NCBI GenBank assembly: GCA_016292135.1
Contig: JAEFAZ010000001.1
Location: 248,001 to 312,000 of the forward strand
DNA length: 64,000 nt
Source: Saccharofermentans sp.
Lineage (GTDB): Bacteria > Bacillota > Clostridia > Saccharofermentanales > Saccharofermentanaceae
Direction: 5' to 3'
Part shown: piece after piece, positions 55,975-64,000 of the stretch
Position numbering within the stretch: position 1 is the stretch's first letter
How the letters are laid out: the number at the start of each line of letters is the position of its first letter
Translations under genes and position numbers: made by a program
Notes under the pieces: model-generated
The model's database searches: none
What the model was told of the DNA's origin: nothing
Seen by the model: only the letters and a program-made list of their open reading frames with translations

Positions 55975-56013
55975 TTTTCTTATCCTCCCTATAATTTAAA
56001 AATATTTTTTTAA

Positions 56014-56057
56014 TCTGCCTTTCGGCAGGATTATCCTTATTAAGGCACATAGTGCAG
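56014..56057. repeat. Intergenic direct repeat, copy A
   Basis: This stretch contains the 3' end and downstream hairpin (CTGCC-TTTC-GGCAG on the plus strand) of the membrane protein gene at 56040. It is about 90 percent identical to 56461-56502, allowing one base deletion. Confidence 0.85.
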
Positions 56058-56426
56058 AACTAAAACTATAAACATCAACACATTCATTGCCAACATGGCT
56101 AATGACATGATAAATCCTATAGATGCTGTCAGGATCCTTTTAAAGTTTCGATAACTTCCTGCCTCCGCTATCACTGCTATAGATACAATGAACCCGGCAA
56201 GTCCGGTCAAGGCTCCGAAAACAATAAAGATCAGCGGATCTCCATAGTACACAAAGGCGACCGCGAGACCGGACATTGTAAATATCATTGATATAAACCC
56301 TAATAAGTTTTCTAAATGAAGAACACCTTCGCTATGATCATATATAGCTTTACGTCTCCAAATCCACTTCTCGTTCTTGCCAATGCCAAAGACAAATTGA
56401 TCAAATTTGTCAAACCATCTATCCAT
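56040..56426 (-). CDS. Small membrane protein, paralogue of the 56524 gene
   Basis: A 128-residue protein with an N-terminal soluble part of about 35 residues (MDRWFDKF...) and about three to four membrane spans. It shares YxxSxGxLHLxxLLG and the overall span layout with the next gene upstream, so the two are tandem paralogues. I recognise no named family. A ribosome site AAAGGGG precedes the ATG. Confidence 0.75.
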   Translation of the reverse strand: MDRWFDKFDQFVFGIGKNEKWIWRRKAIYDHSEGVLHLENLLGFISMIFTMSGLAVAFVYYGDPLIFIVFGALTGLAGFIVSIAVIAEAGSYRNFKRILTASIGFIMSLAMLAMNVLMFIVLVLHYVP

Positions 56427-56460
56427 AATATTACCCCTTTAATTTCAAATATAATTATAT

Positions 56461-56502
56461 TCTGCCTTTCGAAAGGATTATCCTCTTTAAGCACATAGTG
56501 CA
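56461..56502. repeat. Intergenic direct repeat, copy B (vestige of a gene 3' end)
   Basis: Nearly identical to copy A, but read on the minus strand the codons for LHYV are followed by a one-base deletion that removes the stop codon. It lies just downstream of the 56524 gene stop. It appears to be the tail of a duplicated unit. Confidence 0.75.
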
Positions 56503-56523
56503 ACACAATTTAATACATTCTAA

Positions 56524-56934
56524 TCAGTCAAAATTAAAATTTTTAAAAAACGAGACAATGACTTCCTGAGGAACAAAGATCACAATATATAACCATATTG
56601 TGCCTAAAATACCAATCACAGCAAGCAAGACACCTGAAAGAGTCGCATATACTCTATATATGCTTTTGATCCTGAAAGCATAAGGAAGATTTCTGCATGA
56701 CATTATCAGTCCGGCTATTCCCATACCTATCGTCAGGACACCCAGCATCACAGCAACAAAAGCTTCCTGTCTGGTAATATACATCGTGAAATTAACGATA
56801 CTAAGCAAGGCTGAACCTAAACCCAATAAGGTGTGCAAGTGAAGTTCGCCTGTTGACGGATTATAGACATTGCTGGCATAAAACCTGTTCCGCCCGGTGT
56901 AATTGTTCCAATATTCTTTAAACCAATCGTTCAT
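56524..56934 (-). CDS. Small membrane protein, first gene of the operon
   Basis: A 136-residue protein beginning MNDWFKEYW, with an Asn/Tyr-rich soluble start and about four membrane spans. YNPSTGELHLHTLLG matches YDHSEGVLHLENLLG of the neighbouring paralogue. It is first in a likely four-gene unit driven by a TTTACA/TAATAT promoter. GAGGGG lies ahead of the ATG. Function unknown. Confidence 0.75.
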   Translation of the reverse strand: MNDWFKEYWNNYTGRNRFYASNVYNPSTGELHLHTLLGLGSALLSIVNFTMYITRQEAFVAVMLGVLTIGMGIAGLIMSCRNLPYAFRIKSIYRVYATLSGVLLAVIGILGTIWLYIVIFVPQEVIVSFFKNFNFD

Positions 56935-56983
56935 AAAAATAACCCCTCTATTCCCTGCATGAACGAAAAATCCCTATGAGCAA

Positions 56984-57012
56984 ATATTACTAAACTGTTA
57001 ACGGTTTGTAAA
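56984..57012 (-). promoter_or_regulatory. Promoter of the four-gene envelope operon
   Basis: On the minus strand TTTACA (57012-57007) and TAATAT (56989-56984) are exactly 17 bp apart. An imperfect dyad at 57031-57053 (CGGAATATT...AATATCCG) lies immediately upstream and may be an activator or repressor site. Confidence 0.65.
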
Positions 57013-57070
57013 TGTGAAAAGTATCCAAGTCGGAATATTCCCTAAAATATCCGAATTATTCAACATGAAT

Positions 57071-57110
57071 AAAAAAGGTCCTGCAAAGGATATCTCCGAT
57101 GCAGGACCTA
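57071..57110 (-). terminator. Terminator of metY
   Basis: On the minus strand AGGTCCTGCA and TGCAGGACCT form a 10-bp hairpin (plus arms 57076-57085 and 57100-57109) followed by TTTTTT. Confidence 0.9.
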
Positions 57111-57128
57111 TATATACTTATCTATATA

Positions 57129-58406
57129 TCAGATCTTATCCAGTGCCTTCTTGATGTCTTCGATGATATCGTCAGGATTCTCAAGACCAACAGAGAATCT
57201 GATCAGATCGGCAGGGATACCGGCTTCCTTGAGCTGCTCATCAGAAAGCTGTCTGTGAGTATGGCTTGCAGGATGCAGGAGCATAGTCTTACAGTCTGCA
57301 ACGTGCGTTGCGATGGTAACGAGTTCAAGGCTGTCCATGAACTTGATGGACTGCTCACGTCCTCCCTTTATGCCGAAGCACATAACGCCACATGTACCCT
57401 TAGGGCAATATTTCTGACCAAGTTCGTAGTACTTGTCATTCTTGAGCCCGGGATACTTGATCCAGGCGATCCTGTCGTCTGTCTCAAGATACTCTGCGAT
57501 CTTCTGGGCATTCTTGCAGACCTGAGGCATACGTACTGCCAGTGATTCAAGACCGAGCTGGATGTAGTATGCGTTCTGGGGAGACTGTATGCAACCGAAG
57601 TCGCGCATGAGCTGAGCAGTTGCTTTTGTGATATAAGCACCTTTACCGAATGCAGTTGCATATGTAAGTCCGTGATAAGATTCATCGGGCGTTGTAAGTC
57701 CGGGGAACTTATCGGCACTTGACATCCAGTCGAAGTTGCCGCTGTCGATGATGGCGCCGCCTACGGAAGAACCGTGTCCGTCGATATACTTTGTTGTGGA
57801 ATGAGTTACGATGTCACAGCCGAATTCGATAGGTCTGCAGTTAACAGGCGTTGCAAATGTGTTGTCCATGATGAGCGGGATACCGTTGTTGTGAGCCAGA
57901 GCCGCAAACTTTTCGATATCAAGAACACAGCATGTGGGGTTGGTGATCGTCTCACCGAAAACACACTTGGTGTTGGGCTGGATATATTTCTGGAGTTCTT
58001 CCAAAGGAAGGTCCTGATCTACGAATGTGCAGTCGATACCCATCTTCTTCATGGTAACACCGAAAAGGTTATATGTTCCGCCGTAGATGGAAGAGGATGT
58101 GATGAAGTGATCTCCTGCTTCACAGATATTGAAGATAGCGAAGAAATTAGCAGCCTGACCTGATGATGTCAGCATTGCTGCAGCTCCTCCCTCCATCTCG
58201 CAGAGCTTACTTGCTACGAAATCATTTGTGGGATTCTGAAGTCTTGTATAGAAGTAACCGGAAGCCTTAAGGTCAAAAAGATCCCCCATGTCTTCGCTGG
58301 TAGCATACTTCCATGTGGTGCTCTGGTAGATGGGAACCTGTCTGGGTTCGCCGTTGCCGGGCTTGTAGCCGCCGTGGAGAGCGATCGTCTCGATTGATTT
58401 GTCCAT
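57129..58406 (-). CDS. metY: O-acetylhomoserine sulfhydrylase
   Basis: Cys/Met-metabolism PLP enzyme that makes homocysteine (or methionine) from O-acetylhomoserine and sulfide. The 425-residue length and the ETIALHGGYKPGNGEPRQVP opening suit this group better than cystathionine synthase. The PLP-binding Lys is in HSTTKYIDGHG (about 210). A GGAGGA site lies ahead of the ATG. It follows tldE by 29 bp, so it is probably the last gene of that unit. No SAM riboswitch is visible in the short gap. Confidence 0.9.
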   Translation of the reverse strand: MDKSIETIALHGGYKPGNGEPRQVPIYQSTTWKYATSEDMGDLFDLKASGYFYTRLQNPTNDFVASKLCEMEGGAAAMLTSSGQAANFFAIFNICEAGDHFITSSSIYGGTYNLFGVTMKKMGIDCTFVDQDLPLEELQKYIQPNTKCVFGETITNPTCCVLDIEKFAALAHNNGIPLIMDNTFATPVNCRPIEFGCDIVTHSTTKYIDGHGSSVGGAIIDSGNFDWMSSADKFPGLTTPDESYHGLTYATAFGKGAYITKATAQLMRDFGCIQSPQNAYYIQLGLESLAVRMPQVCKNAQKIAEYLETDDRIAWIKYPGLKNDKYYELGQKYCPKGTCGVMCFGIKGGREQSIKFMDSLELVTIATHVADCKTMLLHPASHTHRQLSDEQLKEAGIPADLIRFSVGLENPDDIIEDIKKALDKI

Positions 58407-58435
58407 TTTATATATCCTCCTTATAAAAAAACAGA

Positions 58436-59782
58436 TTAATCCTCGCCCGATACATCGATCTTACCGATCCAGACTGAAGGGCTGAAAAACTCTCCGTTCG
58501 CCCATGGAAGAGCTCTTGTATCGTTAGCCGTTTCTTTAACGTTAAGCATAATATCATAAAAATTGCCTGCTATGGTGATCTGTTCGACAGAATCGGCAAC
58601 TTTACCGTCTTTTATGAGGAACCCTTCACTCAAGAGCGAGAAATCTCCGCTTATTGGATTAAGGCCCGCGTGAAGGCCTGAAAGATCAGTAATGAGAAGA
58701 CCTTCGCCTATTTCCTCTGCGATCTCATCGACACTCCTCTTCCCTTCTTTAACAACAGCGTTGGTCACGGAAGTACCGCCAAAACCGTTTCCGGTCGACT
58801 TGCAGCCGTCCTTATATGCTGATTTGAGATTATAGAGTGCCGTTTTAAAGACACCCTCGGAGATGATGTCCTTATCGTATGTAAGAACGCCTTCAGCATC
58901 GAAAGGCACCTTGTTGACTGCTTTCTCATACATAGGGATCTCGCTCAGCGTAAAGCAGTCAGATGCGATCTTATCCCCTACCCTGCCTTTGAGCAGCGAT
59001 AAGCCTTTCTGCATCGCATAAGCAGAGAAATTGGAAATGAATGATCCGTAAAGGCTTATAAATGCTTCGTTTTCGATGATGGTCTCATAAGAACCTGACT
59101 TAACGGACCTTGCTTCAAGCTTGGGCAGGAGGCGCGAAGCCAGTCTTTCGATAAAAGATTTCTCATCGAAAAGATCGATATCGTTTCCGTACCACAATTC
59201 GCTGCCGCTCTTAACAACATCACCGGATTCGGCTCTGCAGCCTGCGATGATCGATATGATATCCGAATCTTTAAAGACTCTTAATCCTTTGGAATTAACC
59301 ATCAGATCAGGGCCTTTGCTGCAGGATATCCTGAGGTAATCGACAGCCTTGATCTTATCCGAATAGGACAAAAGGTTCTTTTCAAGGCTTAATCCGAGTT
59401 CGACGAATCTGTTATAAGTGTTCTTCTCATATGCTTCGTTGACCGGGCAATAGATGAGCTCGCTGTTCTCGGGATCACAATAGATGAAATCAGGATCCTC
59501 GTCGTCCAGCACTTTACAGTTGTCAGCTGCCGAAGAGATAAGGAATTCTATTGCTTCATCAGTAAACTCGGTCGTATGGGACCTTCCCATCTGGCCGTAG
59601 AGCTTGCCTTTGAAACTGATGCCTCTTCCCGAAGAGTTTTCGAAAGAAGAAACTTCGCCCATCAATATCTCCACCGCCATCGAAGCATCGGCTGAATAAG
59701 CAGCCTGTGCCTCTTCAAAACCGTATTCTATAGCTCTGTCAACGATCTTTCTTAAGAACGATTCAGCAAATTCAAGATCCAT
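58436..59782 (-). CDS. tldE: TldE/PmbA-family metalloprotease partner
   Basis: The 448-residue partner of TldD. In E. coli, TldD and TldE process modified peptides such as microcin B17 and degrade CcdA. The fold is TldD-like but without the HExxxH metal site, as expected of TldE. It lies 13 bp after tldD and 29 bp before metY. An AAAGGGG site precedes the ATG at 59782. Confidence 0.88.
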   Translation of the reverse strand: MDLEFAESFLRKIVDRAIEYGFEEAQAAYSADASMAVEILMGEVSSFENSSGRGISFKGKLYGQMGRSHTTEFTDEAIEFLISSAADNCKVLDDEDPDFIYCDPENSELIYCPVNEAYEKNTYNRFVELGLSLEKNLLSYSDKIKAVDYLRISCSKGPDLMVNSKGLRVFKDSDIISIIAGCRAESGDVVKSGSELWYGNDIDLFDEKSFIERLASRLLPKLEARSVKSGSYETIIENEAFISLYGSFISNFSAYAMQKGLSLLKGRVGDKIASDCFTLSEIPMYEKAVNKVPFDAEGVLTYDKDIISEGVFKTALYNLKSAYKDGCKSTGNGFGGTSVTNAVVKEGKRSVDEIAEEIGEGLLITDLSGLHAGLNPISGDFSLLSEGFLIKDGKVADSVEQITIAGNFYDIMLNVKETANDTRALPWANGEFFSPSVWIGKIDVSGED

Positions 59783-59795
59783 ATCTTATCCCCTT

Positions 59796-61205
59796 TCACT
59801 CGCAAGTGTCACAATCGTCATCGGAATCTCTTCCGCCGACGATGATCGAAGATACCCTGATCGTAGGCTGTCCTACGGTAACGGGAACAGATCCGGACAG
59901 CGAACCGCACATTCCGGCAGAGTGCTCAAGGTCATTACCGACTTTATCGATGTTCATGAGAACATCGCCGCCCTTGCCGATGAGAGTCGCGCCTCTAACG
60001 GGTTCGGCGATCTTGCCGTTTCTGATCATATAGCCTTCATCGACGGCAAAGTTGAATTCACCGGTTGCAGGATCAACGGAACCGCCGCCCATGCTTGCCG
60101 CATAAAGACCGTATTCAGTATCAGCTATGATATCGTCATGTGTATCATCGCCTCCACATATATAAGTGTTGCTCATACGGGATGTAGGCGCATAAGTGTA
60201 GCTTTCTCTCCTGCAGCAGCCTGTTGCAATTGAATCCATCCTGCGCGCACCGAGTTCGTCTATCATATAGTTTTTAAGTATGCCGTTTTCGATGAGGAGC
60301 AGATCGGAGGAAGAGTTTCCTTCGTCGTCCGTATCATATGAACCCCATTCACCCTTGATCCTTGCATTATCTCTTGCAGACACCAAAGGAGATGCGATCT
60401 GCTTGCCGAGCATATCCGTAAAACAGGAATTCCGGATACCGACTGAAGTCGATTCGAGCGCGTGTCCGCAGGCTTCGTGGAAGATAACGCCGCCGAAGCC
60501 GTTATTGATAACGACAGGCATCTTGCCTGAAGGAGCATAACCTGCATTCACCATGCGGATAGCTTTATCGCAGCATTCACGGGTCTTCTCGACAACAGGA
60601 TATTCATTGATGAATTCAAAGCCCCTGAGAGTTCCCGGAGACACCCTGGAAGACTGTTTCTCATTGCCTTTGGTAGCGATTGCTTCTATCGCAAGTCTGA
60701 TCCTCGTATCGTCTTCGACTTTATTGATCCCTTTGGAATTAACTACTCTCGATATCCTGTTGGTAGTCTTGAGAGAACAGCTTGATTCGGTGATCGCTGG
60801 ATCAAAAGTCGTCATGACCGATGACGACCTCTTAAGGAAATCAACGAATTCAAGTTTGGATATATCCAGCGGGTCGATCTTAATATCGCTCATCGTAGCT
60901 CTGCTGAGCTCTTCCAGGGCAATGATATCAACTTTATCACCCTTTTTGATCGCGTTACATGCTTCTTTTGTAAGCTTCATAACGACATTCTCATCACTGT
61001 CGTTCGAGTAAACATATACAACATTTGTGCCTGACATCAGCCTGATGCCGTAACCTGAATCAAAACCCGAATCTGCTTTAAGGACTCTGCCGTTGAGCAT
61101 GCCGACCGACTGATACCTGATGTCTTCAAGATATACTTCGGCGAGATCGGCTCCGCTGTTGACGGCGCTGTCGATTATGTCGCAGATCAATCTGTCTGAT
61201 AACAT
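59796..61205 (-). CDS. tldD: TldD metalloprotease
   Basis: Zinc metallopeptidase, 469 residues, with the metal site HEACGH (about 241-246) and the GGGSVDPATGEF stretch near 367. It forms a heterodimer-like complex with TldE. Its ribosome site GAGAGG is the 3' arm of a strong terminator hairpin and the T run is the spacer to the ATG, so expression is probably limited. Ribosomal-peptide precursors that it might process are not visible in the window. Confidence 0.93.
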   Translation of the reverse strand: MLSDRLICDIIDSAVNSGADLAEVYLEDIRYQSVGMLNGRVLKADSGFDSGYGIRLMSGTNVVYVYSNDSDENVVMKLTKEACNAIKKGDKVDIIALEELSRATMSDIKIDPLDISKLEFVDFLKRSSSVMTTFDPAITESSCSLKTTNRISRVVNSKGINKVEDDTRIRLAIEAIATKGNEKQSSRVSPGTLRGFEFINEYPVVEKTRECCDKAIRMVNAGYAPSGKMPVVINNGFGGVIFHEACGHALESTSVGIRNSCFTDMLGKQIASPLVSARDNARIKGEWGSYDTDDEGNSSSDLLLIENGILKNYMIDELGARRMDSIATGCCRRESYTYAPTSRMSNTYICGGDDTHDDIIADTEYGLYAASMGGGSVDPATGEFNFAVDEGYMIRNGKIAEPVRGATLIGKGGDVLMNIDKVGNDLEHSAGMCGSLSGSVPVTVGQPTIRVSSIIVGGRDSDDDCDTCE

Positions 61206-61246
61206 AAAAAACCTCTCTTTCTAACATCAAAGCAAGAAAGAGAGGT
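61206..61246 (-). terminator. Terminator overlapping the tldD ribosome site
   Basis: On the minus strand, ACCTCTCTTTCT and AGAAAGAGAGGT (12 bp; plus arms 61211-61222 and 61235-61246) are followed by a T run that ends at the tldD ATG at 61205. The distal arm GAGAGG is the only Shine-Dalgarno-like sequence for tldD. Confidence 0.85.
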
Positions 61247-61266
61247 CGTAAATCACAGATTATCGA

Positions 61267-62997
61267 TCAATATCTCTTGATCTTCTTCGATGTATTCTTC
61301 TCAAATTCAGTCATCCTGAGTTCGACCTTCTTGATCTTCTTATAGTTAGGAAGCTTCTCGTTGGTCTCAGATACGACTTCTTTGAGAAGTTCGGTAATGG
61401 CATCCTCTGAAGGATCCTCACCGAGCTTGGCTGTAACTTCTTCCATTTCAGGGAATATCGTTGCCTTGATGATTATATCATCACGGGCTTCATCTTCAAC
61501 TCCCGAAATAACGCTCTCACATACATAAGGAGACAGCGACAGGAGATATTCTATCTCTTCCGGGAAGACGTTTTTGCCGTTCTTCGCAATTATAACATTC
61601 TTTTTGCGTCCTGTGATTATGCAGAAGTGGTCTTCATCGATATATCCGAGGTCGCCTGTATGATAATATCCGTCGGCATCAAGCGCGGCAGAAGTGTTTT
61701 CGGGATCCTTATAGTAACCCATGAATACGTTGTCGCCCTTGGCGATGAACTCACCGATACCGTCTTCATCGGGATTTAAGATCTTAACGTCACATCCCGG
61801 TAAAGGAAGTCCTGCTGCCTGATTCTTAAAGGCTATATCACGGTTAAGGGCAAGGATAGGAGCACATTCCGTGAGACCATAGCCCTGTACGCAAAGAAAG
61901 CCCATATCCTGGAAGAATGTAAGTATCTCGGGGTTAACGGGAGCACCGCCGAGGATGATGAGTCTCATCCTGCCGCCGAAGATATCGTGGATCTGCTTAA
62001 AGAGCTTCTTCCTGACATCGATCTTGAACTTAAGAAGGAATCTGGAAAGCTTGATACCGGTCTTTAATTTCTTAGCCTTCTTAGGATCTGCATTTAAGCC
62101 CTTCATGATCTTCTTATAGAACATCTCGAGCATGACAGGAACCATCAGAACACATGTAGGCTTTGCTTCCTGGAGATTCTGTGCGATATATCTTAAGCCT
62201 TCGCATACTGAAATGGTTGTTCCTCTGTATACCTGGCCTAAGAATCCGCATGTGCACTCATAGGTATGGTGCAAAGGAAGAACGCTGAAGAACACATCGT
62301 CAACATCGATATATAGCATCGAGAACATGGAGATCAGGTTCTTGCAGATGTTCCTCTGGCAGAGCATAACAGCCTTGGACTTGGCTGTAGTGCCTGACGT
62401 GAAGAGTAATACGGTCATCTCTTCAGGATCGATCGTTGCCTCCGTAAAGGTCTTATCGCCGGAAGCAAGGAGGTCCTCACCTTCCTTGATAAACTTGGAA
62501 TAAGAAAGGAATCTCTCGTCATCAGTGTCATCCATTGAGATCCAATATTTCATGGTAGGGACCTTGCCGTAGATTTCTTCAACGACATCCTTCTTGGATT
62601 TGGAGAAGATAAGGATATCTACTTCTGCCCTGTTGAGCATGGATTCGATCTCTTCAGACTTAAGTTCCTTATCAAGAGGAACAACACAGCCGGTGCCGTT
62701 TGTCGTTGCAAGATAAGATGTATACCATTCATATCTGGTCTCGGAAAGGATGGCAACTCTCGATCCCTTTGGAACATAATGCATGAGAGCTGTTCCGAGG
62801 GAATCTATGTCATGATCGTACTTTTCGGTGCTGATCGGAACATATTCTCCTCCCTTCTTCTCCTTAACGAGAAATACGGGATTATCAGGAAATTCCTTAA
62901 GTCTTGTCTTTATAACATCCCTTAGATTCTTAGGTCTGGTTACTTTGTAGAGGGGCTTGCCGAGATATGTCTCGGTATCAAAGATGTCTTTTCGCAT
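61267..62997 (-). CDS. Long-chain fatty acid-CoA ligase
   Basis: AMP-forming acyl-CoA synthetase of 576 residues. The AMP-binding loop TSGTTAKSKAV (about 207), the YGLTECAP motif (about 370), YHTGDLGYIDEDHF (about 455) and GRKKNVIIAKNGKNVFPEEIE (about 475) are all present, and the C-terminal NTSKKIKRY keeps the catalytic Lys. It activates fatty acids for lipid synthesis or degradation. A promoter lies 32-59 bp upstream and a terminator follows. Confidence 0.93.
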   Translation of the reverse strand: MRKDIFDTETYLGKPLYKVTRPKNLRDVIKTRLKEFPDNPVFLVKEKKGGEYVPISTEKYDHDIDSLGTALMHYVPKGSRVAILSETRYEWYTSYLATTNGTGCVVPLDKELKSEEIESMLNRAEVDILIFSKSKKDVVEEIYGKVPTMKYWISMDDTDDERFLSYSKFIKEGEDLLASGDKTFTEATIDPEEMTVLLFTSGTTAKSKAVMLCQRNICKNLISMFSMLYIDVDDVFFSVLPLHHTYECTCGFLGQVYRGTTISVCEGLRYIAQNLQEAKPTCVLMVPVMLEMFYKKIMKGLNADPKKAKKLKTGIKLSRFLLKFKIDVRKKLFKQIHDIFGGRMRLIILGGAPVNPEILTFFQDMGFLCVQGYGLTECAPILALNRDIAFKNQAAGLPLPGCDVKILNPDEDGIGEFIAKGDNVFMGYYKDPENTSAALDADGYYHTGDLGYIDEDHFCIITGRKKNVIIAKNGKNVFPEEIEYLLSLSPYVCESVISGVEDEARDDIIIKATIFPEMEEVTAKLGEDPSEDAITELLKEVVSETNEKLPNYKKIKKVELRMTEFEKNTSKKIKRY

Positions 62998-63028
62998 AAA
63001 AGGCTCCTAAAAAGTTTAGTATAAGTTT

Positions 63029-63056
63029 ATTCTAACAGTAGTAATTACAAGGTCAA
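63029..63056 (-). promoter_or_regulatory. Promoter of the acyl-CoA ligase gene
   Basis: On the minus strand TTGACC (63056-63051) and TAGAAT (63034-63029) are 16 bp apart, followed by an AT-rich leader and an AGGAGC ribosome site. Confidence 0.65.
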
Positions 63057-63124
63057 GCAAAAAATGCTTTGTTAATCAAAATATTATAAAAAATCAAAAG
63101 ATATTACTGTTTTTTATATAATCC

Positions 63125-63166
63125 GCGAAAAAATTGATAAGGGCTGTCTCATTACCGAGGCAGCCC
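63125..63166 (-). terminator. Terminator of the histidine kinase gene
   Basis: Plus arms GGGCTGTCTC (63141-63150) and GAGGCAGCCC (63157-63166) pair over 10 bp with one G-U. On the minus strand a TTTTTT tract follows. Confidence 0.85.
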
Positions 63167-63193
63167 TGTCAGTTGATAAAATTTTTATGATAT

Positions 63194-64000
63194 CTATACT
63201 TTATTCCCTATCTTTGCTTCGAAAAGTCCGTCCTTAAGATCTGTCTTAAGCATGAGCTTATGCTGCTCAAGGATACGGCCGGCTATAGCTATGCCGAATC
63301 CGGGAGTATATACGTTAAGATCAGTCCTGTTCATTATGATAATGTTCTTCGGATCGATAACAACTTCGATCTTAGCGTCCTTGCTCTTATACTTTAATGC
63401 ATTATCGAGAAGACAGTAGATCGCCGTTTTAAAGTATTCCTTGTCCATCTTGATGACCTTGTCTCCGGTTATCTCAACATCAAAGGATCCTTTGGAAGCT
63501 GTTTCCTCAATGCATTCACGGACAGAGCATTTTACGAATTTTCGGTCGCTTTTCTCGGTCGTCTTAAGGATGGACTCGATATCTTTATTCATCTCGCCTG
63601 TCGCAGCCAGGATGGAATCGGCATATCTGTCTTTATCCTCTTCACCGGTAACATCCTTCAGATTCTCGGCATAGCCGCTTAAGATCTGTAAAGGAGTTTT
63701 GAGATTATGTGCAAGCGAGTCGATGAGGTTATTCTTAAAGATATTTTCTTCGTAAGCTTTCTTATATTGTCTGTAAGGTCTTAAAGATATAAGCAATGCG
63801 ATACCTGCAGCAAGGACGAACAGAATAACAGCAAAGATTATAAGGAAAGGCTTGAAGAAATTTCCGAACGGTAGTGTGGTCTTTACAAATTCAACGATAT
63901 ATTGACTTCCGTCAGTCATTTTCAGATACGACACTGTTCCCTTTGCGATTCTTCCGTCATCAAAGCTTTTGTAAGTTGTAATGCCCGTTTGTTCGTAGTC
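63194..64000 (-). CDS. Histidine kinase, cut off by the window edge
   Basis: The open frame continues to the right edge of the window without a start, so this is the C-terminal part of a sensor kinase. It has an external sensing segment, one membrane span, then HisKA with the phospho-His in SLAHNLKTPLQ. The HATPase keeps the N box LLDNALKYK and the GFGIAIAGRILEQH G2 box, but has no DxGxG stretch, reading IIIMNRTD instead. It is short, like many clostridial kinases. A start at 63934 (GTG) is possible but poorly supported. Confidence 0.8.
   Translation of the reverse strand, partial: DYEQTGITTYKSFDDGRIAKGTVSYLKMTDGSQYIVEFVKTTLPFGNFFKPFLIIFAVILFVLAAGIALLISLRPYRQYKKAYEENIFKNNLIDSLAHNLKTPLQILSGYAENLKDVTGEEDKDRYADSILAATGEMNKDIESILKTTEKSDRKFVKCSVRECIEETASKGSFDVEITGDKVIKMDKEYFKTAIYCLLDNALKYKSKDAKIEVVIDPKNIIIMNRTDLNVYTPGFGIAIAGRILEQHKLMLKTDLKDGLFEAKIGNKV

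Noticed and set aside
58407..58435. SAM riboswitch ahead of metY
   Set aside because: The gap is only 29 bases and holds just the ribosome site.

Overview
The window looks like chromosomal DNA from a Gram-positive member of the class Clostridia, of the Oscillospirales, Saccharofermentans or Lachnospiraceae kind. The evidence is strong GGAGG-type ribosome sites, the order rnc-smc-ftsY, a CIRCE operator on groESL, a long single-chain PurL of the kind common in Clostridia, a K+-type membrane pyrophosphatase, surface proteins with the Cys-containing clostridial form of the SLH repeat, and many clostridial orphan families (DUF5711, DUF4340, DUF711). I cannot name a genus. No rRNA, tRNA, CRISPR array, transposase or prophage is visible.

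Layout. 67-7606: RNase III, SMC, FtsY and a membrane pyrophosphatase. 7671-8850 is an intrusive-looking patch: four and a half copies of a 73-bp two-hairpin tandem repeat, an orphan PD-(D/E)XK-like gene on the minus strand, and four 10-bp phased repeats upstream of rpsO. 8979-13735: rpsO, nadE and pnp, each with its own terminator. 13839-16087: a two-component system on the minus strand. 16234-19327: galE, then groES-groEL under CIRCE. 19440-20786: a small membrane protein and an acyl-ACP thioesterase. 20886-32672 is a long plus-strand run: a Gld-like ABC exporter with two accessory proteins (GldG-like and DUF4340), a DUF5711 propeller, a CYTH phosphatase, two flavoproteins, the ACT/DUF711 pair and a zinc-ribbon membrane protein.

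32755-35414: argG and argH on the minus strand. 35576-41377: class IV aminotransferase, htpG, an SLH surface protein and a His/Ser-repeat zinc-ribbon protein. 41493-52642: purL-rsmA, zapA-U32 peptidase-dut, an apparently inactive alpha/beta-hydrolase overlapping tsaD, then smpB and a VanZ-family gene. 52643-53123 is AT-rich DNA without a recognisable gene.

53144-56934 is an AT-rich accessory block on the minus strand: a secreted SLH-anchored serine protease, and an apparent four-gene envelope operon (two paralogous membrane proteins, a DUF4190-like protein and a thioredoxin-fold lipoprotein without the CxxC pair). 57129-62997 holds a fatty acyl-CoA ligase, tldD, tldE and metY, all on the minus strand. 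The window ends inside a histidine kinase gene.

Most of the window is conserved housekeeping. The points that stand out are the repeat/orphan-nuclease patch between hppA and rpsO, the small envelope operon with a vestigial duplicate, a hairpin that buries the pnp ribosome site, a terminator whose 3' arm is the tldD ribosome site, and two proteins that keep an enzyme fold but lack the catalytic residues. Function calls rest on motifs read by eye; no database search was run.
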